Assembly (NCBI RefSeq): GCF_018861905.1
Contig: NZ_JAHLDU010000008.1
Span: forward strand, 145,054 to 209,053
Reading direction: 5' to 3'
Length of the DNA: 64,000 bases
Origin: Clostridium sp. DSM 17811
GTDB lineage: Bacteria; Bacillota; Clostridia; Clostridiales; Clostridiaceae
The notes under the pieces are model-generated. The model saw only the letters and a program-made list of their open reading frames with translations. It was not told where the DNA came from and ran no database searches. Made by a program: the position numbers and the translations under genes. Shown here in pieces: positions 17,593-26,366 of this stretch; position 1 is the first letter of the stretch; each line of letters begins with the position of its first letter.

Positions 17593-18294
17593 TTACTGCT
17601 CCTCATTTTTTAAATAGTACATAAATTTCCTGGAGAAATCAGCTGACTTATATTTTGATAAATAAATTTTTTCACAGTTTCTTAAAGTAATGGAGCCGCT
17701 ATCAAAGCTTTGAACATATTTTAAATTCACAATATAACTCTTATGACATCTAAAAAAATCGCACCCTTGCAGTTCATGTTCCATGTTAGATATTTTATAA
17801 TAATATTCAATTACATTATAGGTGGTATGCACCTTTAATTTTCTTTGTTCTGATTCTATGTACAGTATATCTTTAATAAAAATCTTATTTAGATTACCCA
17901 TAATTTTTGTAATAATAAATTTATCATTCTTCTCAAACTGTGTTAAAGCAGAACGTAAAATTTCTTTGAACTTTTCTTCTTGAACTGGTTTTAAAATATA
18001 ATGAAAAGCTCTTACGTCAAATGCCTCAAATACATAGCCTTTAAAACCTGTTATAAATATAATGACTGAAATTTCATTTATAGACCTAATTTTTTTAGCG
18101 ACTTCTATTCCAGTAAGTCCATTCATTTGGATATCTAAAAAGTACATATCAAATTTTTTTATACTAAGAAGTAATTCTTCTCCGCTACTAAATTCAGATA
18201 TGTCATATTGCTCTTTATTTAGATTTCTTTCAAGCATTTTCACCAAGTCTTGTCTTTGATTTTGATCATCTTCACAAACAGCTATTTTCAACAT
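17593..18294 (-). CDS. LytTR-type response regulator (AgrA-like)
   Basis: A 233-aa regulator. The receiver domain (1-120) has acidic residues CEDD, the phospho-acceptor Asp in MYFLDIQMNGLTG (about residue 54) and Lys in LKPVQEE. The C-terminal LytTR DNA-binding domain (about 130-230) shows LYIESEQRKLKVHT and FFRCHKSYIVNLKYVQ. LytTR regulators bind pairs of 9-bp direct repeats upstream of virulence, bacteriocin or peptide genes. It is co-transcribed with the kinase downstream, and perhaps with the coiled-coil gene 37 bp upstream. SD GAGGTG precedes the ATG. Confidence 0.92.
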   Translation of the reverse strand: MLKIAVCEDDQNQRQDLVKMLERNLNKEQYDISEFSSGEELLLSIKKFDMYFLDIQMNGLTGIEVAKKIRSINEISVIIFITGFKGYVFEAFDVRAFHYILKPVQEEKFKEILRSALTQFEKNDKFIITKIMGNLNKIFIKDILYIESEQRKLKVHTTYNVIEYYYKISNMEHELQGCDFFRCHKSYIVNLKYVQSFDSGSITLRNCEKIYLSKYKSADFSRKFMYYLKNEEQ

Positions 18295-18331
18295 AGAAAC
18301 ACCTCAGCTTTTATTATAACATGAATTATTT

Positions 18332-19165
18332 TTAAGCTGTAGCGTCTACATTCTGGCCATCATGCGTGGCATTCTCAGGCATATTATCATTATAATACTG
18401 AATATTTTTAACAATTTGTTGTTGCTGTGGTGATAATTTATCTTCACCTTTTATATTAACAGTGCTTTTATTTTGTTTATTTTTATCAATTACCTCATTA
18501 GAAGTGGTTTTTTCTCTAATATCCTTAAGGCCATTGTTTATGGTACTTAAGTTGTTTCCAATATTTTCAGCAATATTGACCATTTGATCCGCTAATTTTG
18601 CAACTTGTTTTTTTTTGGCAATGGGGTTTAGTCCTCTCCCTATATCTAGCTTTATTTCACTTTCCAAAACATTTGTTTCTCCTGTCATAGACTTTTTTTC
18701 AGAAGATAGAACATGGATTTTTGCTAGATTCCCTGAAAGGTTTAACAGGCTGTCCATCTGATCACAAACAACATCTGTTTTTATATTATTAGAAGAATTA
18801 GTCTTTGATTTTTCTTTTTTCTTTTTAGTTTCCTTACTTTTTTCATCGGTATCAAGAAGCTTGCGCTGATCTTCCATCTGAATTTTACTTATTTGTGCAT
18901 CAATTTTTTTAATTTGACTATCGATATTTTCCAATTTATCTTTTATTGAAGATATGCTCTCACCACTTTTTAAAGCTCGATCTACAAGATCATTTTTACT
19001 GTCTGTTAAATTTTGTTTTTGCTTCATTAGTTGGTCCAATATTTTATTTTTATTAGTTCCTCCCAAAGATGAATTTCTATTTTTCTTTATATTATTTGAT
19101 TTTTCAGTTTTCGCTATATTATCCTTAGAAGCAGGACTTGTAGTTAATGAATTAGAAATATTCAT
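18332..19165 (-). CDS. Uncharacterised coiled-coil protein next to the LytTR system
   Basis: A 277-aa protein without signal peptide or membrane helix; family not recognised. Residues 40-130 are a strongly charged coiled coil (ILDQLMKQKQNLTDSKNDLV, then SSIKDKLENIDSQIKKIDAQ), then a Lys/Ser-rich linker (about 111-130). A second helical segment (135-230) follows, and the tail is Gln/Asn-rich. It lies 37 bp upstream of the response regulator on the same strand, with no terminator seen between them, so it may be part of the same operon. A strong ribosome site (GGGAGGATTACAT-ATG) suggests good expression. It could be an internal scaffold or a target of the sensor system, but nothing in the sequence proves this. 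Confidence 0.6.
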   Translation of the reverse strand: MNISNSLTTSPASKDNIAKTEKSNNIKKNRNSSLGGTNKNKILDQLMKQKQNLTDSKNDLVDRALKSGESISSIKDKLENIDSQIKKIDAQISKIQMEDQRKLLDTDEKSKETKKKKEKSKTNSSNNIKTDVVCDQMDSLLNLSGNLAKIHVLSSEKKSMTGETNVLESEIKLDIGRGLNPIAKKKQVAKLADQMVNIAENIGNNLSTINNGLKDIREKTTSNEVIDKNKQNKSTVNIKGEDKLSPQQQQIVKNIQYYNDNMPENATHDGQNVDATA

Positions 19166-19290
19166 ATGTAATCCTCCCTATACTATATTTTAGGATGTAT
19201 TTATATGAAATAATTATTTAAATAATAACATAAATAATCCCGTCAATGATTGTATCGTAATAAATGCTAGATAGTTTATTGTATTGTATT

Positions 19291-19334
19291 AACAGGTGCT
19301 TAAAATGTAATGAATAGATTTTATATCACCTGTT
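19291..19334. repeat. Long-loop inverted repeat AACAGGTG/CACCTGTT
   Basis: Perfect 8-bp arms (19291-19298 and 19327-19334) with a 28-bp spacer, between the coiled-coil gene and the MBL-fold gene. It could be an operator for either direction or an mRNA stem. The rest of this intergenic region is plain AT-rich DNA. Confidence 0.3.
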
Positions 19335-19399
19335 TCATATGCGAATAAAACGATATATAATTAAATTGAGATTAAAAAAACTGTATTAGGAGGAATAAT

Positions 19400-20149
19400 A
19401 TGAAAATACAATTATTGGGGAACTGTACAATATTATTATCAAGTAAAAATTCACAAATATTGTTCGACCCATATTTTAATAATTTTGGGAATCTATTATA
19501 TAAAAGAACTACTAATGTTTCCAATTATTATAAAGATATTAAGCATCTAGATGCAATTCTACTTAGTCATGATCATTTTGATCATATGGATATTAAGTTT
19601 TTGAGCAAATTTAAAGATAAATGTAGTATATATGCTCCGAAGTGGTCATTAAAACCACTAATATTTAGGAGTAAGCCAGTTTGGATAGGTGATAAATTTG
19701 TTGTTGGCGATTTTTCAATAACTGTTGTACGGGCTAATCACATATGTCCAGCGGTTGGATATATCATTAAGTCAGAGGATTTAACATTATATTTTGCTGG
19801 CGATACTTATTATGGGAAATTTATGAAAGATATATCTGAAAAGTATACAATTAATATTGCAATGTTACCTATAACACATTATCTTCCTCCAATGACGATG
19901 GGAGAAAGAGGTGCATTATTATGTTTAAGAGAGTTAAATCCAAGATTTTTAATACCAATGCATCAAGATATTATTCAAAGATTTCAATTCGCTAATTCAA
20001 CAATAGCCATAAACGAGTTAAATGATAAAATTAGGTCGAAAAAATTATCAACTAAATTAATTCATTTGAACAATGGAGAAATTTTCAATATAAACAGTAA
20101 TGAAATAGAAAATAAAAAAGCTATTTCAACCTTTAAAAGATTGGAATAG
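19400..20149 (+). CDS. MBL-fold metallo-hydrolase (UlaG/NAPE-PLD-like)
   Basis: A 249-aa metallo-beta-lactamase-fold protein. The metal-binding motif is LSHDHFDHMD (about residues 55-64). Further ligands are His in ANHICPAVGY (about 115), Asp in YFAGDTYYG (about 135) and His in IPMHQD (about 195). The opening MKIQLLGNCTILL and the overall length match the group of UlaG-type lactonases and related phosphodiesterases that act on small molecules or phospholipids. The substrate cannot be read. SD TAGGAGGAATAAT precedes the ATG. Its last codons overlap the terminator hairpin. Confidence 0.85.
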   Translation: MKIQLLGNCTILLSSKNSQILFDPYFNNFGNLLYKRTTNVSNYYKDIKHLDAILLSHDHFDHMDIKFLSKFKDKCSIYAPKWSLKPLIFRSKPVWIGDKFVVGDFSITVVRANHICPAVGYIIKSEDLTLYFAGDTYYGKFMKDISEKYTINIAMLPITHYLPPMTMGERGALLCLRELNPRFLIPMHQDIIQRFQFANSTIAINELNDKIRSKKLSTKLIHLNNGEIFNINSNEIENKKAISTFKRLE

Positions 20150-20157
20150 CTTTTTTA
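20113..20157 (+). terminator. Hairpin terminator overlapping the end of the MBL gene
   Basis: A 17-bp stem with one mismatch (20113-20129 with 20141-20157) ending in TTTTTTA. It begins inside the last codons of the gene. Confidence 0.85.
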
Positions 20158-20191
20158 TATAACCAACAACCTGGCTTACGGGTGGATTGGT

Positions 20192-20593
20192 TTATATATA
20201 TAGTGAGAATGTTTCAGGCTGAGCTGTAAAAGAAGAAATAGTAGCTGTTCCTTTTGTAAAGTATAAAACTGCAAAAATTCCATCATCAATGTTATACATA
20301 GTTTTTAAAGATGGAACAGCTTGAAGTGCCAATTCTTTTACTTCACGTCTCTCATCATTTGCGACTTCTCCAGTAACACGAATCCATTGTCCTTTTTTAT
20401 TCATACCAGACATCTCAACTTTAGGATTTTCTAACATTTGTTTAAAACATTTTTTTGTGTTGTTTGTGACAATGTACAATTTTTCTTCATATTCAAAAAC
20501 AGCACCAAATGGTCTAACTCTTGGTTGGTTACCTTCAGTAGTTGCTAAGTAAAAAATACCACTTTCTTGTAAAAATTCTAATGCTTTATTCAT
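20192..20593 (-). CDS. Pyridoxamine 5'-phosphate oxidase family protein
   Basis: A 133-aa flavin-binding split-barrel protein: MNKALEFLQESGIFYLATTE, RVRPFGAVFEYEEKLYIVTN, then KKGQWIRVTGEVAND. Members of this short group bind FMN or F420-like cofactors and act as reductases or are of unknown role. It is too short to be a true PdxH. The start at 20593 is chosen because GAGGAG stands 8 bp before it; an in-frame ATG six codons upstream has no ribosome site. It is divergent from an HxlR regulator with an HxlR-like operator between them, so it is probably induced by an oxidant, quinone or aldehyde. Confidence 0.8.
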   Translation of the reverse strand: MNKALEFLQESGIFYLATTEGNQPRVRPFGAVFEYEEKLYIVTNNTKKCFKQMLENPKVEMSGMNKKGQWIRVTGEVANDERREVKELALQAVPSLKTMYNIDDGIFAVLYFTKGTATISSFTAQPETFSLYI

Positions 20594-20688
20594 AATTGTT
20601 GCTCCTCTCATATATGTGTGTTAAGATTGATTACACACTAATAATACCATGTATATCTAAAATAACAAGTACGATCTTTTGTTAATGT

Positions 20689-20707
20689 TAGTATATAAAA
20701 GATACTA
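20689..20707. promoter_or_regulatory. HxlR/YodB-like operator TAGTAT-N7-ATACTA
   Basis: A perfect inverted repeat with 6-bp arms and 7-bp spacer ends 14 bp before the HxlR start codon. It contains the AGTA/TACT halves of YodB/HxlR operators in reversed order. A further GTGTG/CACAC pair lies at about 20615-20639 near the oxidase start. Likely autorepression and control of the divergent gene. Confidence 0.5.
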
Positions 20708-20721
20708 TGGAGGGAACTATG

Positions 20722-21057
20722 ATGGAGAGTAAAAATAGTCTTTTTGGGAAATGCCCATATTTTACAGCGCAAAAAATATTTTCGGGAAAATGGTCAATAC
20801 TAATTTTGTATCATTTGAGTGATGGAGCATTACGGTATGGCGAGTTACAAAGAGGAATAGGCGATATAACACAGGCTACATTAACAAAGCAATTAAGAAT
20901 GTTAGAAGATTATGGATTGATTAGTCGACATGTTTATTCGGAAATTCCACCAAAGGTGGAGTATTCACTAACAGACCTAGGAAAAGCGTTCGATCCAGTA
21001 TTAGAACAGTTTAGAATTTGGGGAGATAAGTATATTGAATCGCTTAAAAATGAATAG
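20722..21057 (+). CDS. HxlR-family transcriptional regulator
   Basis: A 111-aa winged-helix protein. FGKCPYFTAQKIFSGKWSIL, LRYGELQRGIGDITQATLTK and PPKVEYSLTDLGKAF are the standard HxlR blocks. A single cysteine (in GKCPY) is where YodB/HypR-type members sense electrophiles by thiol modification. The start at 20722 is chosen because GGAGGG lies 7 bp upstream; ATG codons at 20707 and 20719 are too close to or upstream of that site. It is divergent from the pyridoxamine-oxidase-like gene, its likely target. Confidence 0.88.
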   Translation: MESKNSLFGKCPYFTAQKIFSGKWSILILYHLSDGALRYGELQRGIGDITQATLTKQLRMLEDYGLISRHVYSEIPPKVEYSLTDLGKAFDPVLEQFRIWGDKYIESLKNE

Positions 21058-21177
21058 GTATAAAAAAGCAATAAAACATACTATTAGTATATAATATAAC
21101 ATATTTATAATGCAATTGACAGTTAATGGGCGGTATGCTATTCTTTTACCAAGTATGTAAAAGGGTAGGTGAGAACA

Positions 21178-22785
21178 TTGAGAAAGATTAATGCTCTAAT
21201 TAAATATGAAATTACTAATTTTAAAAGAGGAAAACTTATATGGGTTATTGCTGCTTTATATGCTTTTGGTATTCAGCAAACAATAAGTAGCATGAAATTA
21301 GGAGATGTTACATTTTTATCAGTAGTTGGGTTAATTAAATTTTCTTGGCTACCATTAAATTTGATAATGGTACCTATTTTGCTATTGTGCATGAAAATTG
21401 GACAAAGTCACAATGATATTTTTGAAATCATGGATATTTCTCATAAAAGAATAATGTTAAGCAAGCTTCTAACATTATCAATAATTGAGGGATTCCTTTT
21501 GATTTTAAATATAATAGTACTTGTGGTATTTGGGGTTATTTGTAAAGTTTCTATAGGGTATTTTTTGTATCAAAGCATAGGATATATTATTAATACTATA
21601 GTTTTCTTAGTGGTATGCACTTGTGTTGGGCTATTTATAGGACAAACTATTAGCAAGTATCTGGGTGAGGTAATAGGGTTCATATCCGTAATTTTAGTAT
21701 TTTTAATATTATGTAATTTTTATAAAACATCAAATATTATAGTTCCTCTTATTAATATAAGAACATTTCCAGGTGTTTTTGATGTTATAAGTTATGATAA
21801 GAGTTATTTATATCATAATATTTTATGGCTAATGATTTCATTTAGTTTATTAATATTACCTTATGCTTACCAATACAGAAAAAAGGAAAATATAAAAAAC
21901 ACTTTATTTCGGATAGGTGTTTTAGGTTTAATTGCTATTTCTTGTATATATTTGGGTAGGAGTATATATTTAATGAGGCCCAGTTATTATGATATAACAT
22001 CAAGAAATAATGGTATGGCGGCTAAATATAGTAACAATAAACATGAAACTTTCTTTAGTGAAAATAAATGCGGCTATTATATTGATAAATATAATATGAA
22101 TCTCGATATTACTAATAAATTAAAGAATGATTGTGAAATGGAGATAAAAGTTAATGGATCTGGAGTTAATTCTTTAGAATTAGGATTATATGAAAAATTA
22201 GATATATCCAAAATAGAAGTTCAGGGAAAAAAATTGAAATTTAAAAGGACTAACCATAGCTTTATAGTAACGCTTCCAAGAGAATATAAAAACAATGAAA
22301 TAATAAACATGAAAGTATCTTATGAAGGAGAAATAAACACAAGTTGGTTACAAGGTCAAAAGTTATTTTATGTGAGGAATAATTCGTTTTTTTTGGCTGA
22401 TGCTTTTGAATGGTACCCAAAATTAAACGATGATACAGATAAAGAATATAATATAAATATAAAGTATGCTGGAAAAAACAAAATATATTCTAATCTAAAT
22501 GAAAAAAGCAAAGCAAATCAAAAAAGCAAAGCAAATCAATATGAATTTCAAGGGAAAGATAGGGAAGTTGTTTTAATTAGTGGTAATATATCAGATAGAA
22601 CGTATAAAGGGTATTTATTTATTGGTAATGAAGAATATATTAATAGCAACGATAAATGTAATGATTTAATTGATTATCTTAAAACAAAAAACAACCCAAT
22701 AAATAAGATTTTACTATCACCGTTTATTCCAGAAGCTAAAATGGATAAGCCTTATGAAAAAATGTTTTTATATTCAGCAGAATGA
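21178..22785 (+). CDS. ABC-2-like membrane protein with peptidase M1-like extracellular part (no catalytic domain)
   Basis: A 535-aa protein. About six membrane helices fill residues 15-240, and a seventh at about 245-265 leads into a roughly 270-residue soluble part. The latter (LDITNKLKNDCEMEIKVNG, then FFLADAFEWYPKL) resembles the N-terminal beta domain of M1 aminopeptidases, as found fused to ABC-2 permeases. No HExxH zinc site is present, so the catalytic part is missing or was lost. The start is taken as TTG at 21178 behind AGGTGAG; GTG at 21169 is the alternative. It is followed 20 bp later by an ABC ATPase and then a second permease, so it is probably one half of an exporter. Confidence 0.65.
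   Translation: MRKINALIKYEITNFKRGKLIWVIAALYAFGIQQTISSMKLGDVTFLSVVGLIKFSWLPLNLIMVPILLLCMKIGQSHNDIFEIMDISHKRIMLSKLLTLSIIEGFLLILNIIVLVVFGVICKVSIGYFLYQSIGYIINTIVFLVVCTCVGLFIGQTISKYLGEVIGFISVILVFLILCNFYKTSNIIVPLINIRTFPGVFDVISYDKSYLYHNILWLMISFSLLILPYAYQYRKKENIKNTLFRIGVLGLIAISCIYLGRSIYLMRPSYYDITSRNNGMAAKYSNNKHETFFSENKCGYYIDKYNMNLDITNKLKNDCEMEIKVNGSGVNSLELGLYEKLDISKIEVQGKKLKFKRTNHSFIVTLPREYKNNEIINMKVSYEGEINTSWLQGQKLFYVRNNSFFLADAFEWYPKLNDDTDKEYNINIKYAGKNKIYSNLNEKSKANQKSKANQYEFQGKDREVVLISGNISDRTYKGYLFIGNEEYINSNDKCNDLIDYLKTKNNPINKILLSPFIPEAKMDKPYEKMFLYSAE
22503..22538 (+). repeat. Perfect 18-bp tandem duplication inside the permease gene
   Basis: Two exact back-to-back copies of an 18-bp unit, in frame, giving the protein repeat KSKANQ-KSKANQ in the extracellular part. 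It probably arose by recent replication slippage. Confidence 0.85.
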
Positions 22786-22805
22786 TAGAGTGAGGAGTAG
22801 TGGGA

Positions 22806-23693
22806 ATGAATACTTTAAATGTAAGTAATTTAAATTATAAATATGGAAATGTAGAGGCACTAAGAGATATTTCTTTTGAAGTGAAAGAGGGTCTAGTAGG
22901 AATACTCGGACCTAATGGCGCAGGTAAAACTACAACACTTAAGCTTCTAACAACGCTATTTGCGATTCAGGGTGGAGATATTTTTTTAAATGATTTAAAT
23001 TATAAAAAAGATTTAAAAGAAGTAAGAAAAAATATAGGGTATTTACCTCAGGATTTTTCTACCTATGAAAATTTAAAAGGTCGAGAGTTTTTAGAAATAA
23101 TAGGTAGTTTAAAACTTGATTGGAATAAAAAGAACATAAAAAAACATCTTGATGAAATTATAGATAAGTTAGATATGAATGAGTATATAGATAGGAAGAT
23201 TAAACAATATTCAGGCGGAATGAAACAAAAATTAGGGTTTGCACAGGTGCTCATTGGTGACCCTAACTTAATCATAGTAGATGAACCTACTGTGGGACTT
23301 GACCCGGAACAAAGAAATATTATTAGAGAACTATTTCCAGTTATAAGTAAAAATAGAATAGTATTAGTTACAACTCATATAGTTGAAGATATTGAATACT
23401 ATTGCAATTACTTACTAGTAATAAAAGCAGGTGAATTAATTTATAAGGGTACAAAAGAAAATTTTATAAATGAAGTAAGTGAATTGTTATGGGAAAGTGA
23501 TGTAGATGTTGATACACTTAATAAAATAAATGCTTCTGGTAATATTCTTACAACATTAAATTCTTCGAATTTCTCACACATAAAATATATAAGTGAAGAG
23601 CCTTTAACACCTGATTCTGTAAAAGTTAAGGTGAATTTACAGGATGCGTATATAATACATAGTAGGCTAAAAGGAAATGGAGTAAAGAAATGA
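22806..23693 (+). CDS. ABC transporter ATP-binding protein
   Basis: A 295-aa ATPase of the DRA/BcrA exporter type. Walker A is GPNGAGKTT (about 36-44), the Q-loop is YLPQDF, the signature is YSGGMKQKLG (about 136-145), Walker B is LIIVDEPTVGLDP and the switch His is in VTTHIVED. It powers the two membrane proteins encoded on either side. The start at 22806 (ATG) lies 8 bp after GAGGAG; the GTG at 22800 is too close to it. It overlaps the next gene by 4 bp (ATGA), indicating translational coupling. Substrate unknown. Confidence 0.9.
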   Translation: MNTLNVSNLNYKYGNVEALRDISFEVKEGLVGILGPNGAGKTTTLKLLTTLFAIQGGDIFLNDLNYKKDLKEVRKNIGYLPQDFSTYENLKGREFLEIIGSLKLDWNKKNIKKHLDEIIDKLDMNEYIDRKIKQYSGGMKQKLGFAQVLIGDPNLIIVDEPTVGLDPEQRNIIRELFPVISKNRIVLVTTHIVEDIEYYCNYLLVIKAGELIYKGTKENFINEVSELLWESDVDVDTLNKINASGNILTTLNSSNFSHIKYISEEPLTPDSVKVKVNLQDAYIIHSRLKGNGVKK

Positions 23694-24421
23694 TTAAATT
23701 CTATTTAAAGTTTCAAAATAATATGCTAACTAAGAATTTACTGTATATAATAACTTACCTTGTGCTATTTTTTAATATAATTATAAGAATAATGCCAGAT
23801 AAATTTATTCCTTCATACAATGGGCCTGCAGGGGTTGGAAATATAATTCCACAAAATCTATACGTTTATTGTGATGTATATCTTCTAATGTTATTTATAA
23901 TACTGATATTTTTCTTTTTAGGTTCAGATTTTAATAACAGCATGGAAGAAATAGCTTTAGTGGTTGGTGGAAGTAAGCCTAACAAATTTATGATAAGGAA
24001 GTTGGGTTCAATATTAATAATGTATACAATTTTGTATCTTATTTCCTTCTTCAATATTTACTTTTTATATAAAGGAATGATTAGGGCAAATGAAACACTA
24101 CCTCCAATAAATGAAATACTTCTATATTCAATCACCACTAATATTTTTGTTATATCATTAAGTATATTTATATTGCTTATCTCAAGAGACATAGCAGTAA
24201 GTACATGTTTAATTACTGCTTATTACTTAATTGAAGAGGGTTTATGGAGATGTAAGATTACAAAAACAAATGGGATATTAGGACATATATATTCTTACTA
24301 TGATTATGAGAAAGGTGGAATATTAAAGGTTAAATTAATATATATGCTTATCTCAATAATTTTATTGTTTTTATCCTATAAGATTTCTCAAAGGAAAATA
24401 AATTTTAGAATTCGTCATTAA
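23690..24421 (+). CDS. ABC transporter membrane protein
   Basis: A 243-aa, very hydrophobic protein with about six membrane helices (near 15-32, 58-80, 105-125, 140-160, 165-185, 218-235). It has no recognisable soluble domain. It overlaps the ATPase gene by 4 bp and shares its direction, so it is the second membrane half of the module. Sequence family not recognised beyond ABC-2-like permease. A terminator follows about 80 bp later. Confidence 0.7.
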   Translation: MIKFYLKFQNNMLTKNLLYIITYLVLFFNIIIRIMPDKFIPSYNGPAGVGNIIPQNLYVYCDVYLLMLFIILIFFFLGSDFNNSMEEIALVVGGSKPNKFMIRKLGSILIMYTILYLISFFNIYFLYKGMIRANETLPPINEILLYSITTNIFVISLSIFILLISRDIAVSTCLITAYYLIEEGLWRCKITKTNGILGHIYSYYDYEKGGILKVKLIYMLISIILLFLSYKISQRKINFRIRH

Positions 24422-24499
24422 TAGTCTTCATGTAGTTTTTAAGTTAAGGGGGCTGGCCTTATAATATTTAGATGGTGGAACTTAAATATATTTATAAAA

Positions 24500-24540
24500 A
24501 ATAACAAGCTAACACCTATAGTAGGTATTAGCTTGTTATT
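24500..24540. terminator. Bidirectional terminator between the ABC module and brnQ
   Basis: A long stem with 13 perfect outer pairs (24500-24512 with 24528-24540), continued inward by CCTA-type pairs. A run of A on one side and T on the other serves both convergent transcripts. Confidence 0.85.
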
Positions 24541-25878
24541 TTATTTGTTATATTCATTTAAAGGGGTTTCTTTTGAAAAAGAAACTTCTTTTATAATGCT
24601 ATATAGCAATCCCAATAGAGTACCAACTAAAGCTGGTATTACCCAAACAAGACCTTGTTTTGCTAAAGGCATAGAACTTAAAAATGATATTTTAAGTCCA
24701 ACTTGATTTAATGAATCAGATATACTAAAAACAGCAGTAAATAGCATGCTGAATGAATATACTGAGTTATAACCTTTAAATAAGTTATGGGTGAATGCTA
24801 GTATAATAAGCACTATTGCCATAGGATATATAGCTGATAAAACAGGTACCGATATCTTTAATATGTTAGTTAAGCCTACGTTTGCAAATAGCATACTAGA
24901 TAGTGTTATTGTAGTAACCCAAACTTTATAACTAACCTTTGGAATTATCCTTGAAAAATATTCACTGCATGATGTTATAAGACCAACGCAGGTTGTAAGG
25001 CAAGCTAATCCAAAAGTTAATCCAAGTATTATTAGGCCATTTGTATTAAAAAGATAAGAAACTACCTTTGTTAATGTTTGTGCTCCATTTGTTGTATTGC
25101 CAAATTTAGTTTGAGCAGCAGCGCCTAGGCAGGAAAGCATTAAATATATTACAGTTAAAACAAGACCAGCTATAAGTCCAGCTTTTATTGTATAAGTGCT
25201 TAAAGCTTTTTTATCTGTAATGCCTTGTTTCTTTAAAACTAATGCAACAACTATCCCGAAATTAAGTGCAGCGATGGCATCCATAGTCATGTATCCATCC
25301 AAAAATCCCTTTAAAACAGGGAAGCTAGCATAATCTCCAATTGGGGCACTAAAACTACCAAGAGGGTTAACTAAACTACCTATGAATATTATAAATATTA
25401 GTATTAAGATAGCAGGGGTTAGTATCTTTCCAAAACGATCTACTAATTTATTAGGATTCATACTTAGCCAAAATGATAAACCAAAGAAGCACACTGTATA
25501 TAAAAAAAGAGGTAAAGCTCCACCAGTAACTGATGTAGGTAAAAATGGTGCTATGCTAGTTTCAAAAGATAAACTAGCGGCACGAGGTATGCCTAAAAAT
25601 GGTCCTATTGATAAATAGATTAATAATGTGAAAATAAGTGCGAAGGGTTTATTAATTCTACTAGCTAAATTTTGAAGACCATCAGCTTTTGCAACAACAG
25701 CTACAGCAAGAATTGGTAGACCTACTGCCGAGGCAAGGAAGCCGGAGAGCGAAAGTAAAAGATTTGTACCAGACATTTGTCCGAGGACTGGTGGGAAGAT
25801 TAAGTTTCCAGCTCCAAAAAACATTGAAAATAACATTAAACTAACTAGCAGTAAATTTTTTCTTGATAATTTATTCAT
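24541..25878 (-). CDS. brnQ: Branched-chain amino acid transporter BrnQ (copy 1, T-box controlled)
   Basis: A 445-aa LIVCS-family cation symporter for isoleucine, leucine and valine with about 12 helices. It opens MNKLSRKNLLLVSLMLFSMF, followed by the family hallmark FGAGNLIFPPVLGQMSG. Other marks are PIGDYASFPVLKGFLDGYMT (then MDAIAALNFG) and the conserved LTTCVGLITSCSEYFS. The start at 25878 is fixed by GGAGGAATTAAT directly upstream; the open frame continues further back into the leader but has no ribosome site there. A T-box leader precedes it, so it is induced when charged branched-chain (probably isoleucyl) tRNA is scarce. A second brnQ lies at 46346-47656. Confidence 0.9.
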   Translation of the reverse strand: MNKLSRKNLLLVSLMLFSMFFGAGNLIFPPVLGQMSGTNLLLSLSGFLASAVGLPILAVAVVAKADGLQNLASRINKPFALIFTLLIYLSIGPFLGIPRAASLSFETSIAPFLPTSVTGGALPLFLYTVCFFGLSFWLSMNPNKLVDRFGKILTPAILILIFIIFIGSLVNPLGSFSAPIGDYASFPVLKGFLDGYMTMDAIAALNFGIVVALVLKKQGITDKKALSTYTIKAGLIAGLVLTVIYLMLSCLGAAAQTKFGNTTNGAQTLTKVVSYLFNTNGLIILGLTFGLACLTTCVGLITSCSEYFSRIIPKVSYKVWVTTITLSSMLFANVGLTNILKISVPVLSAIYPMAIVLIILAFTHNLFKGYNSVYSFSMLFTAVFSISDSLNQVGLKISFLSSMPLAKQGLVWVIPALVGTLLGLLYSIIKEVSFSKETPLNEYNK

Positions 25879-25959
25879 ATTAATTCCTCCAAAAATTTTA
25901 TTTTTTGTGTATGTTATTATATCGCTAATGTCACTGTCCACTAAACCACCCCCTTTAAA

Positions 25960-26232
25960 ATAAAAAAAGCCCGTCCCTATAAAAGGGACGAGCAAAATAT
26001 GCACGTGTTACCACCCAAAATCCATTAAAATTATAATGTCTAACTTTAATAGCACTTAGCAAGATACCAATCAATATCTGTTCCTTTTAATGGTGGACGA
26101 CCATTAAACCTTATTATACTTCAGGTTTACTTCTCAGAGATGATTTTCGATTATAGACTGAACGTTGACTCTCACCAATTGTCAACTCTCTTTAGAACAG
26201 ATACTAAAACGTACTCTTTCTCGTCATCAAAT
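25960..26232 (-). promoter_or_regulatory. T-box leader upstream of brnQ, probably isoleucine-specific
   Basis: On the minus strand the leader shows GAAAGAGTA near its 5' end (stem I base), later the T-box sequence GGGTGGTAACACG (26004-26016), and then a strong terminator CGTCCCT/AGGGACG (25972-25990) with a T run. Stem I appears to close with GATGA/TCATC. AUC codons lie in the expected specifier position (ATAATCGAAAATC), fitting isoleucine, though the exact specifier was placed by eye. Uncharged tRNA would stabilise the antiterminator and allow brnQ transcription. Confidence 0.85.
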
Positions 26233-26253
26233 TTGTTATTTATGTTGTAATGA

Positions 26254-26282
26254 AATATACCATATTATAAATAATTTGTCAA
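26254..26282 (-). promoter_or_regulatory. Promoter of the T-box-brnQ transcript
   Basis: On the minus strand, TTGACA (26282-26277) and TATATT (26259-26254) are spaced by exactly 17 bp. Transcription would start near 26247, about 15 nt before the T-box stem I. Confidence 0.7.
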
Positions 26283-26331
26283 TAAACAATTAATTTTATT
26301 TATTATTTTTTATTATTATAATCAAAAAAGA

Positions 26332-26362
26332 TTGACGATATTACTAGTTAGTAGTATATTAT
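26332..26362 (+). promoter_or_regulatory. Promoter with MarR operator; leaderless transcript likely
   Basis: TTGACG (26332-26337) and TATATT (26355-26360) are 17 bp apart. The spacer holds TACTAGTTAGTA (26342-26353), a near-perfect palindrome matching the one before the pirin gene. The predicted start of transcription falls at about the ATG (26367), and no ribosome site is visible before that codon. Confidence 0.6.
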
Positions 26363-26366
26363 AAAT

